Shown here piece by piece: positions 19,401 to 28,234 of a DNA stretch of 64,000 nucleotides. The first letter of the stretch is position 1, and every line of letters begins with the position of its first letter. The stretch is from contig NZ_JACJUU010000011.1 of assembly GCF_014237865.1 (NCBI RefSeq), forward strand, positions 24,066-88,065. Reading direction: 5' to 3'. This stretch comes from Pusillimonas minor. GTDB taxonomy: Bacteria; Pseudomonadota; Gammaproteobacteria; Burkholderiales; Burkholderiaceae_B. The notes beneath the pieces were generated by a model, which worked only from the letters and a program-made list of their open reading frames with translations, was not told where the DNA came from and did not search any database. The translations under genes were made by a program, and so were the position numbers.

Positions 19401-20361
19401 CGAGCAGCCGCCGGCCACGATAGGCAAAGCGCCTATCCGCGAACAGGTCGTGCATTTCATCAATAAGAAAATGCCGGGGGGCTTGCCCAAGCAAACGGCG
19501 CGCAAGTTGCTCGACATCGAAGACGCCAATTACGTGCCCATCATCCGTAATCCGTCCTCGACGACAGCCGACACCGAAGCCGTCTTCTATTTCCCGGGCT
19601 GTGGGTCCGAGCGCCTGTTCTCGCAAGTGGGGTTGGCGACACAGGCCATGTTGTGGCATGCCGGGGTACAAACGGTATTGCCGCCGGGCTATTTGTGTTG
19701 TGGTTACCCGCAGCGCGGCAATGGCATGACCGACAAGGCCGAGAAAATCATCACCGACAACCGGGTGCTGTTCCATCGGGTGGCCAACACGTTAAATTAC
19801 CTCGACATCAAAACCGTCGTGGTCAGTTGCGGTACCTGTTACGACCAGTTGGCCGGCTACGAGTTTGAAAAGATTTTCCCCGGCTGCCGCCTTATTGATA
19901 TTCATGAGTACCTGCTTGAAAAGGGGATGAAGCTTGAGGGCGTAACGGGTAGCCGGTACATGTACCACGACCCTTGCCATACCCCCATGAAGCTGCAAGA
20001 CCCGATGAAAACGGTCAAGGCGCTGGTGGGCGACAGTGCGGTCAAAACAGACCGCTGCTGCGGCGAGTCGGGTACGTTGGCCGTCAGCCGCCCCGACGTC
20101 TCAACCCAGGTGCGTTTCCGCAAGCAAGAAGAGCTGGTCAAGAATACGGCGCAAGTTCGGGCCGATGGTTACGACGGCCAGGTCAAAATCCTGACCTCGT
20201 GCCCGTCGTGTTTGCAGGGCTTATCGCGCTACGAGGGCGATACCGGCATGCAGGCTGACTACATCGTGGTTGAAATGGCCCGTCATGTTTTGGGCGAGTC
20301 GTGGATGGAAGACTACGTGAAGTCGGCCAACGCAGGCGGCATCGAGCGGGTGCTGGTTTAA
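16417..20361 (+). CDS. FAD/4Fe-4S dehydrogenase of the DUF3683 family (GlcD-GlcF-like fusion)
   Basis: A 1314-residue soluble oxidoreductase. An N-terminal DUF3683-type region (1-150) precedes an FAD-binding PCMH domain (about 185-400) with [17 protein letters not shown] and [20 protein letters not shown], and a C-terminal FAD-oxidase domain ending in [12 protein letters not shown] and GEHGIGL. Two 4Fe-4S motifs follow (C849xxCxxCxxxC and C911xxCxxCxxxC), then two CCG/heterodisulfide-reductase-type domains (from C1061 and C1187). The layout resembles D-lactate/D-2-hydroxyacid dehydrogenases that pass electrons to quinones. The exact 2-hydroxyacid substrate is unknown. It is monocistronic and convergent with phoR. 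Confidence 0.88.
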   Translation: MNAPLASQLLASKSPSPDVPRLREIPYNYTSFSDREIVSRLLGEEAWHWLSDLRTERRTGRSARMLFEVLGDIWVVRRNPYLQDDLLENPKRLAMLIEALQHRLSEIDRRRDPSDPDRDNKVVLLLQAARGALSAFEYEFEQTRELRKKVQRRLAKVTAKDNIKFDGLSRVSHVTDATDWRVEYPFVVLTPDTEREMAALVRACIELELTIIPRGGGTGYTGGAIPLTWRSVVINTEKLDQLGAVETTTLPGVEQPVATVWSGAGVVTKRVTEAAEAAGFVFAVDPTSAEASCVGGNVAMNAGGKKAVLWGTALDNLAWWRMVDPDGNWLEVTRIGHNMGKIHDVAEATFEVKWFDGSAAPGERLLRTETLVIEGRRFRKAGLGKDVTDKFLAGLPGIQKEGCDGLITSARWVLHRMPAHTRTVCLEFFGQARDAIPSIVEIKDYLDSTGRQKGAILAGLEHLDERYLRAVGYATKSKRGGLPKMVLIGDIVGDDADAVATAASEVVRLSNTRHGEGFVAVSAEARKKFWLDRARTAAIARHTNAFKINEDVVIPLDRMGEYTDAIERINIELSTRNKLRLLDALEIFLGSGDLPVGKSEDADDAEQTRADILHDRTQDALDTLRDVRKRWTWLLENLDMPLDQALAVLPSIGMSDAVQVLAERVTQQPGVRVFDVVQDHTLRISWKTEVRALMERYFAGAACAAVLAEIQAIHDRVLKGRVFVALHMHAGDGNVHTNIPVNSDNYEMLREANEAVARIMQIARDLDGVISGEHGIGLTKFEFLTQEELQPFQDYKRRIDPQGRFNAGKLMPGADLRHAWTPSFNLLGHESLIMQQSEIGAISTAIKDCLRCGKCKPVCATHVPRANLLYSPRNKILATSLLIEAFLYEEQTRRGISLQHWSEFEDVADHCTVCHKCYNPCPVDIDFGDVSMEMRALLRRMGKKSFNPGTTAAMFFLNAKDPRVIKATRTAMVDLGYKAQRFAHDLLAAPARKQVEQPPATIGKAPIREQVVHFINKKMPGGLPKQTARKLLDIEDANYVPIIRNPSSTTADTEAVFYFPGCGSERLFSQVGLATQAMLWHAGVQTVLPPGYLCCGYPQRGNGMTDKAEKIITDNRVLFHRVANTLNYLDIKTVVVSCGTCYDQLAGYEFEKIFPGCRLIDIHEYLLEKGMKLEGVTGSRYMYHDPCHTPMKLQDPMKTVKALVGDSAVKTDRCCGESGTLAVSRPDVSTQVRFRKQEELVKNTAQVRADGYDGQVKILTSCPSCLQGLSRYEGDTGMQADYIVVEMARHVLGESWMEDYVKSANAGGIERVLV

Positions 20362-20386
20362 GGCACCCACCCGGGCGGGTAAGTTG

Positions 20387-21691
20387 TTATGGGCTGGGCG
20401 GCGTCACCACGCGTGACGCTGCAAATTCCAGCGAAAATATACTGCCGGCGCCGACACGGCTCTGTATGTGCAGCTCGGCATTGTGGCGCATGGCAACGTG
20501 TTTGGTAATGGCCAGGCCCAGGCCGGTGCCGCCCGTGGCGCGTGACCGGCCGCGGTCTACCCGGTAAAAGCGCTCGGTCAGACGAGGGATATCTTGTGCG
20601 GCAATGCCTATACCGGTGTCTTGCACCGAATAGCACGCCTGCCCCGATTCGGTCAGGTACCAGCTGGTGGTGATGGTGCCGTCTTTGGGCGTATACCTGA
20701 TGGCATTGGTCAGCAAATTGCTGACCGCCGATGCCAGTTCGGTTTCAATGCCTTTTATGTACAGATTGTCGGCGATGTTTTCAACAAAAACGTGTTGGCC
20801 GGCTGACAGCAGTTTGGCTTGCTCCAGGGCCCGGTCAATGACTTCTTTCATGTGAACCGGCTCACCCGCCTGGGTGGGCGACGATTCTAGCGTGGACAGC
20901 GTCAGCAAGTCGGCCACAATGGCCTGCATGCGGCTGGCTTGTTGCATCATCAGGTCAAGATAATGCATGCGTTGCTCGTCCGAAATTTCTTCGCGGGGGA
21001 TGTCGTGCAGGGTTTCCAGAAACCCGGACAGCACCGTGAGCGGCGTGCGCAGTTCGTGGGATACGTTGGCCACGAAGTCTTTGCGCGTGGTTTCGAGCCT
21101 TTCGACCTGGGTAACATCGCGCGTGACCACCAGGTACTGGTCAATGCCGTATCGCGTTAACTGGATCAGCAGCGACCTGTCGACATTGTCTTGTGCCGTG
21201 TGATGCAACAGCATGGGTTCGGGCCAGGTCGACTGACGGGCATATTTGTTGAACTCTGGCGAGCGCAAAATATTGAAAATGCTGTGACCGCGGTCTTTGT
21301 GCAGGTCAAGCCCGGTATGTGTGCGGGCCGTCTGGTTGCACCAGGTCACCATCATTTCTTCGTTCAGCGTAATGGCGCCATCGGGCAGGGCCTCGGCGGC
21401 CAGCATGATGCTGTCGATGTGCTGGTTAAGTTCTTTGACCAGCAAGTTGTTGCGGCGAATTTCGCGGTAAATGGGGGCAATGATTTCGTCCCAGGGGCCA
21501 ACCGATGGGGGCGGGGGGGACGACAGGTCGCCCACCCATCTGCGAATTTGCGTTAACTGCATCCCGCTGATCAGCACCATGGCCGACAGCCCGATGGCCA
21601 GCAGAACCCACCCTGCGGTGGGGGTTGTCCAGTAGCCCACCGCCCAGGCAAGCACCATCCATGTTGTGATAGAGGCGAGGGTTTTGCGCAT
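20387..21691 (-). CDS. phoR: Phosphate regulon sensor histidine kinase PhoR
   Basis: A 434-residue membrane kinase with two N-terminal transmembrane helices (about 8-20 and 27-45), a charged linker, a PAS domain (about 95-195), HisKA with phospho-acceptor H212 in FVANVSHELRTPLTVL, and a HATPase domain with N box LLTNAIRYTPKDG and G boxes DTGIGI, GGTGLGLAI. It autophosphorylates under low phosphate and phosphorylates PhoB. It starts 2 nt after phoB. No pst or phoU genes are adjacent. Confidence 0.94.
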   Translation of the reverse strand: MRKTLASITTWMVLAWAVGYWTTPTAGWVLLAIGLSAMVLISGMQLTQIRRWVGDLSSPPPPSVGPWDEIIAPIYREIRRNNLLVKELNQHIDSIMLAAEALPDGAITLNEEMMVTWCNQTARTHTGLDLHKDRGHSIFNILRSPEFNKYARQSTWPEPMLLHHTAQDNVDRSLLIQLTRYGIDQYLVVTRDVTQVERLETTRKDFVANVSHELRTPLTVLSGFLETLHDIPREEISDEQRMHYLDLMMQQASRMQAIVADLLTLSTLESSPTQAGEPVHMKEVIDRALEQAKLLSAGQHVFVENIADNLYIKGIETELASAVSNLLTNAIRYTPKDGTITTSWYLTESGQACYSVQDTGIGIAAQDIPRLTERFYRVDRGRSRATGGTGLGLAITKHVAMRHNAELHIQSRVGAGSIFSLEFAASRVVTPPSP

Positions 21692-21693
21692 GT

Positions 21694-22413
21694 TCAGGCG
21701 CCGGCGGCGCTGGCTGGTGTTTGTGGTAGCTGCACGGCAAAGCGGTAACCCGCACCCCGGACGGTTTCAATGTGGTTTTCGTGTCCGCTGGGTTCAAGGG
21801 CTTTGCGCAGGCGCCGGATATGTACGTCGACTGTACGCTCTTCGACAAAAACGTGGTCGCCCCAGACCTGATCAAGCAACTGTGCGCGCGAAAAAACGCG
21901 TTCGGTGTGGGTCATGAAAAAGTGCAGCAGGCGAAATTCGGTGGGACCGACCGTTAGCGACAGGCCATTACCGGTAACGCGGTGCGTGGCCGGGTCGAGC
22001 TTGAGCGTGCCAATTTGAATCAGGTCGTCGGTTAGTTGCGGCGCGCGGCGGCGCAGCACGGCCTTGATGCGGGCCATCAGTTCTTTGGGCGAAAACGGCT
22101 TGGTGATGTAGTCATCGGCGCCGGCTTCCAGGCCTTCGATTTTGTCGCTTTCGGCGCCCTTGGCCGTCAGCATAATGACGGGCACCTGCCGGGTGCGCTC
22201 GTCGGCGCGCAGCTTTTTGGCCAGCGTAATGCCCGATGCGCCGGGCAGCATCCAGTCAAGCAAGATCAGGTCGGGAAGCTCGGCGCGTATCAGGGTTTGC
22301 GCCTGCTCGGCGTCGAAGGCCCGCAATACTTTGTGCCCCGCAAATGACAGGTTGACGGAGATCAGCTCCTGGATGGCGGGTTCGTCTTCAATGACCAGTA
22401 TGGTTGTGCTCAT
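21694..22413 (-). CDS. phoB: Phosphate regulon response regulator PhoB
   Basis: A 239-residue OmpR-family regulator: receiver domain with phospho-acceptor D53 in LLDWMLPG and switch Lys in [10 protein letters not shown], then a winged-helix DNA-binding domain (about 130-230) with [14 protein letters not shown] and [14 protein letters not shown]. It activates phosphate-starvation genes by binding Pho boxes. A candidate Pho box lies about 70 bp upstream of its start, which fits autoregulation. Confidence 0.95.
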   Translation of the reverse strand: MSTTILVIEDEPAIQELISVNLSFAGHKVLRAFDAEQAQTLIRAELPDLILLDWMLPGASGITLAKKLRADERTRQVPVIMLTAKGAESDKIEGLEAGADDYITKPFSPKELMARIKAVLRRRAPQLTDDLIQIGTLKLDPATHRVTGNGLSLTVGPTEFRLLHFFMTHTERVFSRAQLLDQVWGDHVFVEERTVDVHIRRLRKALEPSGHENHIETVRGAGYRFAVQLPQTPASAAGA

Positions 22414-22480
22414 GGTGTGCAGGATAAAATAACCGAAGAAGCTTCAATATTATGGCTTGAATGTTTCAGGTTTGTGAAAA

Positions 22481-22498
22481 CTGTCATGTTCGGGTCAG
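22481..22498. promoter_or_regulatory. Candidate Pho box between phoB and ubiE
   Basis: CTGTCATGTTCGGGTCAG contains one perfect CTGTCAT half-site and, exactly 11 bp later, a second unit keeping the GTCA core. The consensus is two CTGTCAT-like repeats 11 bp apart. It lies in the 135-bp divergent gap of phoB and ubiE, so either gene could be the target. Confidence 0.4.
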
Positions 22499-22548
22499 GC
22501 GCGGTTCAAAAGCCGCGAACCCGCCATACTTGGGATACCATACGCGCT

Positions 22549-23325
22549 ATGCAAAATACATCCTCTTCGGGCCAGAACGAAACTAACGCCGGGCCAACAA
22601 CACACTTTGGTTATAAAACCGTTGCCGAGGCCGAAAAGGCCGCCAAGGTTGCCGAGGTTTTTCATTCTGTTGCACAGCGCTACGACCTGATGAACGACCT
22701 GATGTCGGCGGGCCTGCACCGTGCCTGGAAGGCGTTTACCATTGCGCGCGCCGATGTTCGCCCTGGCATGAAGGTGCTGGATATTGCGGGCGGCACCGGC
22801 GACCTGGCCAAGGCGTTTGCACGCAAGGCCGGGCCCAGCGGGCAGGTGTGGCTAACCGATATCAACGATTCTATGTTGCGGGTGGGCCGCGATCGCCTGA
22901 TCGACAAAGGGCTCGTGGTGCCCACGGCCGTTTGCGATGCCGAAAAGCTGCCGTTCCCCGACCACTACTTCGACCGTGTTAGTGTTGCCTTCGGGTTGCG
23001 CAACATGACGCATAAAGACGTTGCCTTGGCTGAAATGCGCCGGGTCCTTAAACCAGGCGGCAAGCTGCTGGTGCTCGAATTTTCGCATGTGGCCAAACCG
23101 CTGGCGCCAGCCTACGACTGGTATTCCTTCAATATTTTGCCCTGGTTGGGTAAAAAAGTAGCGGGCGACGAAGAAAGCTATCGTTATCTGGCTGAATCCA
23201 TTCGCATGCACCCCGACCAGGATACCCTGGCTGCAATGATGAAAGAAGCGGGCCTTGATCGTGTGCGCTATTTCAATCTTACGGCTGGCCTGGTGGCGCT
23301 GCACGAGGGTGTTAATTTAGGGTGA
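22549..23325 (+). CDS. ubiE: Ubiquinone/menaquinone C-methyltransferase UbiE
   Basis: An SAM-dependent methyltransferase for the C-2 methylation step of ubiquinone synthesis. It is 258 residues from the ATG at 22549, with [31 protein letters not shown], the SAM motif [39 protein letters not shown] and the UbiE signature ending in ALHEGVNL. The frame is open to 22417 but that leader is not conserved. A terminator follows 31 nt after the stop. Confidence 0.96.
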   Translation: MQNTSSSGQNETNAGPTTHFGYKTVAEAEKAAKVAEVFHSVAQRYDLMNDLMSAGLHRAWKAFTIARADVRPGMKVLDIAGGTGDLAKAFARKAGPSGQVWLTDINDSMLRVGRDRLIDKGLVVPTAVCDAEKLPFPDHYFDRVSVAFGLRNMTHKDVALAEMRRVLKPGGKLLVLEFSHVAKPLAPAYDWYSFNILPWLGKKVAGDEESYRYLAESIRMHPDQDTLAAMMKEAGLDRVRYFNLTAGLVALHEGVNLG

Positions 23326-23356
23326 CTTGAGATATTATTCAGGTTCCAGTAAGATT

Positions 23357-23378
23357 CTTGTGCATTCACAAGTTTTTT
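23357..23378 (+). terminator. Intrinsic terminator after ubiE
   Basis: CTTGTG (23357-23362), loop CATT, CACAAG (23367-23372), then TTTTTT (23373-23378). The 6-bp perfect stem with a T tract is a compact rho-independent terminator; the next gene's ATG is 26 nt further on. Confidence 0.8.
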
Positions 23379-23404
23379 GCCCTTTTTTGGTTCGGAGCCA
23401 ACAC

Positions 23405-24370
23405 ATGTCTCGACGCATCACCCGTTTTCTGGCCGTAGCATTGCTGGCAGTTTCCACTGTCGGTATGGTGGCGGTCTCTTTCGACGCCGAAGCGCGCCGC
23501 ATGGGCGGTGGCTCAAGTTTTGGCCGTCAGTCTACCAACGTTACCCAGCAGCGTCAGGCAACTACACCGCCGGCGGCAACCACCACGCAGCGCAGTGCGA
23601 CATCGGCAGCGCCTGCCGCAGGCGCTGCGGCGGCAGGTACAGCGGCTAAAACCGGCATGTCCCGTTTTCTGGGGCCTATCGCTGGTATAGCTGCGGGTCT
23701 GGGTATTGCGGCCCTGTTGTCGCACATGGGGCTCTCGGGCGCTTTCCTCGAAATGATGTCCAGCCTCTTGCTGATCGGGTTGCTGGTTTTTGCCGTGTTG
23801 TTCATTGTTCGTCGTTTGCGCGGTGGTGCAGCGCGCCCGGCCGCCCAGGCAGCGGGTGCCGGCGGTATGCAGCGTAGCGCCGAGGTCTGGCAGCCGGCTT
23901 CGGGTGCATCAGCGCAACCTGTGGCTGCACAGGGTGCATCGGCGGCTCCCGAAGCTGACGTGGCTTCACCTGTTGACGAGTCCTGGTTCATCCCCGGCGA
24001 CTTCGATACCCCCGCCTTCCTGGCTAATGCCAAAAAGCAGTTTGCCCAAATTCAGCGTATCTGGGACAGCGGCGACGTATCGCAATTGTCCGACTACCTT
24101 ACCGACGACCTGATCGCCGAAATCAAGCCGCAAATCGAAGCGCGGGGCGGCAAGGCCGAGCACACCGAAATTGTGTTGCTTACCGCCGAACTGTTGGGCA
24201 TTGAAACCGTCAGCGGCGGTCACCTGGCCAGCGTCCGGTACTCGGGCATGCTGCGCGAAGCACCTGGTGCCGAAGCCTTCCGCTTTGAAGAGGTCTGGAA
24301 TCTTTACAAAGCCGATGGCCAGGGCTGGTTGTTGGCCGGTATCCAGCAAATTCCTGTCGACGGTAACTAA
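23405..24370 (+). CDS. Tim44-domain membrane protein
   Basis: A 321-residue protein with an N-terminal signal or anchor (1-30, ending VSFDAEA), an Ala/Thr/Gln-rich segment (45-82), two hydrophobic helices (about 88-106 and 116-135), an Ala-rich linker and a C-terminal Tim44-like domain (about 190-321, FDTPAFLANAKKQFAQIQRIWDSGD). Bacterial Tim44-domain proteins are conserved but uncharacterised; the domain may bind membranes or chaperones. GGAG lies 8 nt before the ATG. It sits between ubiE and ubiJ in many Burkholderiales, but terminators on both sides suggest separate transcription. Confidence 0.83.
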   Translation: MSRRITRFLAVALLAVSTVGMVAVSFDAEARRMGGGSSFGRQSTNVTQQRQATTPPAATTTQRSATSAAPAAGAAAAGTAAKTGMSRFLGPIAGIAAGLGIAALLSHMGLSGAFLEMMSSLLLIGLLVFAVLFIVRRLRGGAARPAAQAAGAGGMQRSAEVWQPASGASAQPVAAQGASAAPEADVASPVDESWFIPGDFDTPAFLANAKKQFAQIQRIWDSGDVSQLSDYLTDDLIAEIKPQIEARGGKAEHTEIVLLTAELLGIETVSGGHLASVRYSGMLREAPGAEAFRFEEVWNLYKADGQGWLLAGIQQIPVDGN

Positions 24371-24410
24371 AATCCCCGTGAGTCCGCGCCTGCCCCCCTG
24401 GGCGTGGTTT

Positions 24411-24447
24411 GGGCCGGTGTCGCACCACGTGCGGCCACCGGCCCTTT
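24411..24447 (+). terminator. Long GC-rich hairpin after the Tim44-domain gene
   Basis: Outer arms GGGCCGGTG (24411-24419) and CACCGGCCC (24436-24444) are perfect, and an inner CGCAC/GTGCG stem sits around a CAC loop. Only TTTG follows, so it is a plausible but T-poor terminator. Confidence 0.6.
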
Positions 24448-24535
24448 GTCTGTAGACCGTTGTGCGGCTAAAACCGTTAAACTTGGGCCTGTCATTTTTC
24501 TTGTCATAGTGCGCGCGGCCCGCGCGTATTGATTC

Positions 24536-25171
24536 ATGCTGCCTTTTTTTCCACCGCCACCTTTTGTTGCCTCGGCAGGCATCAGCGCCTTCAACCGGCT
24601 GCTGCGCCGCGAGCCCTGGGCAGCCGAACGGTTGTCACGTCATGCCGGTAAAACCGTCAGGTTTGTCCTGGGGCGTGCCGAAGTGTCGCTGGTCATTGGC
24701 AGTCAAGGCACATTGCAACTGGCCGATGCGGCTGTCGTGCCCGATGTCACGCTGACATTGCCCGAAACGCAAACCGGACGTTTGTTCGACGTCATTCGTC
24801 ATCAAGACCCTGAGCACATTGTTGATGCCTTGCACATCCAGGGCGATGCCGGCCTGGCTAATGTGGTGGCTGACCTGGCGCGCCACTTGCGATGGGATGT
24901 TGAGGATGACCTGGCGCGCGTGGTCGGTGATATCCCCGCGACACGCATTATGGCCGGAGCGCGTGCCATTTCGCGCGGCTTTGCGGCGGCCAGCCAGCGT
25001 TTTGCGGGTAATGTTGCCGAATACCTTACCGAAGAGTCTCCAACACTTATGGCAAAAGCCCATCTGCCGGCTCATCAAGAACGCACGGCCCGGCTGTTGC
25101 AACAGCTTGATCAAATCGATCGTCGCGTGGCGCAGCTTGAACAGCGCGCTGCGTCGGGCAGGGGGCACTGA
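24536..25171 (+). CDS. ubiJ: Ubiquinone biosynthesis accessory factor UbiJ
   Basis: A 211-residue SCP2-domain protein that, with UbiK, binds hydrophobic ubiquinone intermediates in the soluble Ubi complex. The SCP2-type domain covers about residues 15-115 ([28 protein letters not shown]). The remainder includes [12 protein letters not shown] and a C-terminal coiled coil ([23 protein letters not shown] region). The stop overlaps the ubiB ATG (TGATG), indicating coupling. Confidence 0.9.
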   Translation: MLPFFPPPPFVASAGISAFNRLLRREPWAAERLSRHAGKTVRFVLGRAEVSLVIGSQGTLQLADAAVVPDVTLTLPETQTGRLFDVIRHQDPEHIVDALHIQGDAGLANVVADLARHLRWDVEDDLARVVGDIPATRIMAGARAISRGFAAASQRFAGNVAEYLTEESPTLMAKAHLPAHQERTARLLQQLDQIDRRVAQLEQRAASGRGH

Positions 25172-26727
25172 TGCTGACACTTTTCCGCCTGGTCGGCATT
25201 GTTTTTATTGCCCTGCGTTACCGGCTCGACGAGCTGGTATTGTCCAGCATCAAGCACCCGGTGGCGTATTCGTTGCTGCGCATTGTTCGTTTCGGTCGCC
25301 CGCCGCGCGACGATCGGGGTGTCCGGTTGCGCCTGGCCCTCGAGTCTTTAGGCCCCATATTTGTAAAGTTTGGGCAAGTGTTGTCAACACGTCGCGACCT
25401 GATTCCGCCCGATCTGGCCCTTGAACTGGCCAAGTTGCAAGACCGCGTGCCGCCGTTTCCGTCCGACAAGGCCGCCCAATGCGTTGAAGCGGCCTTGGGC
25501 GCGCCGCCCTCGACGCTGTTTCGCCATTTCGACAAAGACCCGGTGGCGTCGGCGTCTATTGCGCAAGTGCACTTTGCCGTTATGCACGACGGGCGCGACG
25601 TTGCAGTCAAGGTGCTGCGGCCGGGCATGTTGTCGATTATCGAAAAAGACCTGGCCCTGATGCGTATTTTGGCCGGTGTGATCGAGCGTCTGGTGCCCGA
25701 CAGCCGTCGCCTCAAACCGCGCGAGGTCGTGGCCGAGTTCGACATTTACCTGCACGACGAACTTGACCTGGTGCGCGAGGCCGCAAACTGCAGTCAGTTG
25801 CGTCGTAACTTTGGCCCCGAAACCGGTCGGCAAAACCTGCTGATGGTGCCCGAAGTGATATGGGAATACACCACAACCACGGTATTCACCATGGAGCGGA
25901 TGCGAGGTATACCCGTCAGCCAGATTGAACGTCTGCAAGATGCCGGTGTCAATATTAAAGACCTTGCCCGCATGGGGGTCGAAATTTTCTTTACCCAGGT
26001 CTTCACCGACGGGTTCTTCCATGCCGACATGCATCCGGGTAATATTTATGTATCTGATGCGCCCGAAACATTGGGGCGCTATATTGCCCTCGATTTTGGC
26101 ATTGTGGGGTCGCTGTCCGAGCACGACAAAAATTATCTGGCGCAGAATTTTCTGGCTTTTTTCCGCCGCGATTACCGCCGGGTGGCCCAGCTTCACATCG
26201 AGTCCGGGTGGGTGCCGTCCACCACGCGCGAAGAGGCCCTTGAGGGCGCTGTGCGCGCTGTGTGCGAACCCTATTTCGACCGGCCGCTGGCGCAAATATC
26301 GCTGGGGCAGGTATTGCTGCGCTTGTTCCAGACGTCGCGTCGTTTTAATGTAGAGATTCAGCCGCAGCTGGTGTTGTTGCAAAAAACCTTGCTTAACGTC
26401 GAGGGCATGGGTCGCGATCTCGACCCCGACCTCGACTTATGGAAAACCGCCAAGCCGTATCTGGAAAACTGGATGCACGAACGGATTGGCCTTAAGGGCT
26501 TGAAAAAGCGCCTTGACCAGGAGGCCGGGCAATGGGCGCAGATGCTCCCGCAATTGCCGCGCCTGGTTCACGCCAGCTTGTCGCGCCCCGATACCTTGCC
26601 GGGCATGCAGCAAGAGCTGCACCGCTTGCGCAAGGCGCAAGAGTTTAATAACCGTTTGGTCATGGTGTTTGCAGCCGTTGTTGCAGTCGCAATCGGGGTA
26701 GCCATTTGGGTCATTGCCGGTCGCTAA
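25171..26727 (+). CDS. ubiB: Ubiquinone biosynthesis kinase-like ATPase UbiB
   Basis: A 518-residue member of the ABC1/ADCK/UbiB protein-kinase-like family required for ubiquinone synthesis. The inhibitory KxGQ motif is K66-F-G-Q69. [10 protein letters not shown] holds the ATP-binding Lys, and [11 protein letters not shown] and LDFGIVGSL are the catalytic and metal-binding loops. A C-terminal membrane anchor occupies about 492-515. UbiB ATPases help extract lipid intermediates from the membrane for the Ubi complex. It overlaps ubiJ by one base. Confidence 0.95.
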   Translation: MLTLFRLVGIVFIALRYRLDELVLSSIKHPVAYSLLRIVRFGRPPRDDRGVRLRLALESLGPIFVKFGQVLSTRRDLIPPDLALELAKLQDRVPPFPSDKAAQCVEAALGAPPSTLFRHFDKDPVASASIAQVHFAVMHDGRDVAVKVLRPGMLSIIEKDLALMRILAGVIERLVPDSRRLKPREVVAEFDIYLHDELDLVREAANCSQLRRNFGPETGRQNLLMVPEVIWEYTTTTVFTMERMRGIPVSQIERLQDAGVNIKDLARMGVEIFFTQVFTDGFFHADMHPGNIYVSDAPETLGRYIALDFGIVGSLSEHDKNYLAQNFLAFFRRDYRRVAQLHIESGWVPSTTREEALEGAVRAVCEPYFDRPLAQISLGQVLLRLFQTSRRFNVEIQPQLVLLQKTLLNVEGMGRDLDPDLDLWKTAKPYLENWMHERIGLKGLKKRLDQEAGQWAQMLPQLPRLVHASLSRPDTLPGMQQELHRLRKAQEFNNRLVMVFAAVVAVAIGVAIWVIAGR

Positions 26728-26847
26728 AATTTGTGTTGTTGTTAGCCCGTTTTTCCGCTGACATATTATTGCGATGTTCTTCGCGTAGTATGTTTGGCAA
26801 ATATGCGGTTTTTTGTTCGTCAAGTGTCGTTTAAAGAGAGATTTAAT

Positions 26848-27702
26848 ATGCTTTACCCTGAATTGTTCAAATCAATGGAGGCAGTACGCTGGAATATGGC
26901 GACTGATATTCCATGGGATGATTTTGATGGCAGCAAACTCTCCGATGAGCAAGCCTACACGATCAAGATGAATGCGATCACCGAGTGGGCGGCGTTGCCG
27001 GCAACCGAAATGTTTCTTCGAGACAATCAAGACGACAGCGACTTTTCGGCCTTCATGTCGGTGTGGTTTTTCGAAGAGCAAAAGCACTCGCTGGTCCTTA
27101 TCGAGTACCTGCGTCGCTTCCGCCCCGAACTCGTGCCCACCGAAGAAGAATTGCACAAGGTGCGCTTCGAGTTCGACCCGGCACCGGCGCTCGAGACCCT
27201 GATGCTGCATTTCTGCGGCGAGATTCGTCTTAACCACTGGTACCGCCGGGCTGCCGAATGGCACACCGAGCCTGTCATCAAGGCTATTTATCAAACCATT
27301 GCCCACGACGAAGCCCGTCATGCCGGCGCCTATTTGCGTTACATGAAGCGTGCGTTGGCCCAGCGTGGCGACCTCATCGGTCAGCAGGCCCGCATGGCGT
27401 TTTCTAAAATTGGCGTGCTCATGGCCTCGGCGCACCGTACGCCGCAGGCGCTGCACCCCACCAATTTGCACGTCAATAAAAACATGTTCCCCGACGACAC
27501 CGTGCAATCGAAACTGCCTTCACCCGGTTGGCTCGAAACCTGGCTTGATCAGCAAATCCATTTCGACAAAGACTGGGAAGGCAAGGTCAGTTCGCGTATT
27601 TTGCATAATCTGTCGTTGCTGCTCGACAGCAGTTTTAAAACCGTACAAGACCTCAATCGCTACCGAAAGAGCCTCACACGCGAAACCTCTCCGGCCGTTT
27701 AA
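26848..27702 (+). CDS. Ferritin-like di-iron carboxylate protein, function unknown
   Basis: A 284-residue all-helical protein with di-iron ligands of the acyl-ACP-desaturase/ferritin-like type: E46 (ITEW), E76/E77-x-x-H80 (EEQKH), E125 (CGEI) and E155-x-x-H158 (DEARH). The two ExxH pairs are those of desaturases, Coq7-like hydroxylases and AurF-type N-oxygenases, so an oxygen-activating enzyme is likely. The substrate is unknown. The ATG at 26848 has AGAGAG 7 nt upstream; the frame is open to 26794. It lies downstream of ubiB and 17 nt before rfaE2. Confidence 0.8.
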   Translation: MLYPELFKSMEAVRWNMATDIPWDDFDGSKLSDEQAYTIKMNAITEWAALPATEMFLRDNQDDSDFSAFMSVWFFEEQKHSLVLIEYLRRFRPELVPTEEELHKVRFEFDPAPALETLMLHFCGEIRLNHWYRRAAEWHTEPVIKAIYQTIAHDEARHAGAYLRYMKRALAQRGDLIGQQARMAFSKIGVLMASAHRTPQALHPTNLHVNKNMFPDDTVQSKLPSPGWLETWLDQQIHFDKDWEGKVSSRILHNLSLLLDSSFKTVQDLNRYRKSLTRETSPAV

Positions 27703-27719
27703 GGCGGGGCAGCATCGTA

Positions 27720-28205
27720 ATGGCTGTTCGTTTCGAAAAAAAAATCCTTTCGCGCGCCGAGTGCGAGGCCGCAGTACGAGAAGGTCAATTTCCCCGGCCG
27801 CTGGTGTTTACCAACGGGGTGTTCGACATCTTGCATCGGGGCCATGTCAGCTATCTCGACGAGGCCGCTCAGCTGGGGGCCAGTCTGATCGTTGCTGTCA
27901 ACACCGATGCCTCGGTCAAGCGCCTGGGCAAGGGCGACGACCGCCCCATCAACACGCAAGAAGATCGCCAGGCCTTGCTGGCTGCACTCGAATGCGTCAG
28001 TGCCGTGACCGTTTTTGACGAAGACACGCCCCAGGCCCTGATCGAGGCGTTAAAGCCCGACCTGATTGTGAAGGGCGGCGATTACAACATGGAAACACTG
28101 CCCGAGACCGCAGCGGTCAGGCAATGGGGCGGCGATGCCGTGGCGATACCGTTCCGGTTTAATCGATCGACGACATCGTTACTGAAAAAAGTCAGGCAGC
28201 CGTAG
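27720..28205 (+). CDS. rfaE2: D-glycero-beta-D-manno-heptose 1-phosphate adenylyltransferase
   Basis: A 161-residue nucleotidyltransferase equal to the C-terminal half of HldE. It makes ADP-D,D-heptose for the LPS core. FTNGVFDILHRGHVSYL (30-46) is the cytidylyltransferase-like HxGH motif, and INTQEDRQALLAALECV and FRFNRSTTSLLKK are conserved. The kinase half (RfaE1/HldA) is not adjacent, so the pathway uses split enzymes. GmhA, earlier in the heptose pathway, is 23 kb away in this window. Confidence 0.94.
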   Translation: MAVRFEKKILSRAECEAAVREGQFPRPLVFTNGVFDILHRGHVSYLDEAAQLGASLIVAVNTDASVKRLGKGDDRPINTQEDRQALLAALECVSAVTVFDEDTPQALIEALKPDLIVKGGDYNMETLPETAAVRQWGGDAVAIPFRFNRSTTSLLKKVRQP

Positions 28206-28234
28206 CAGGCCCTGGTTGACCCGTAGCACCCGCC

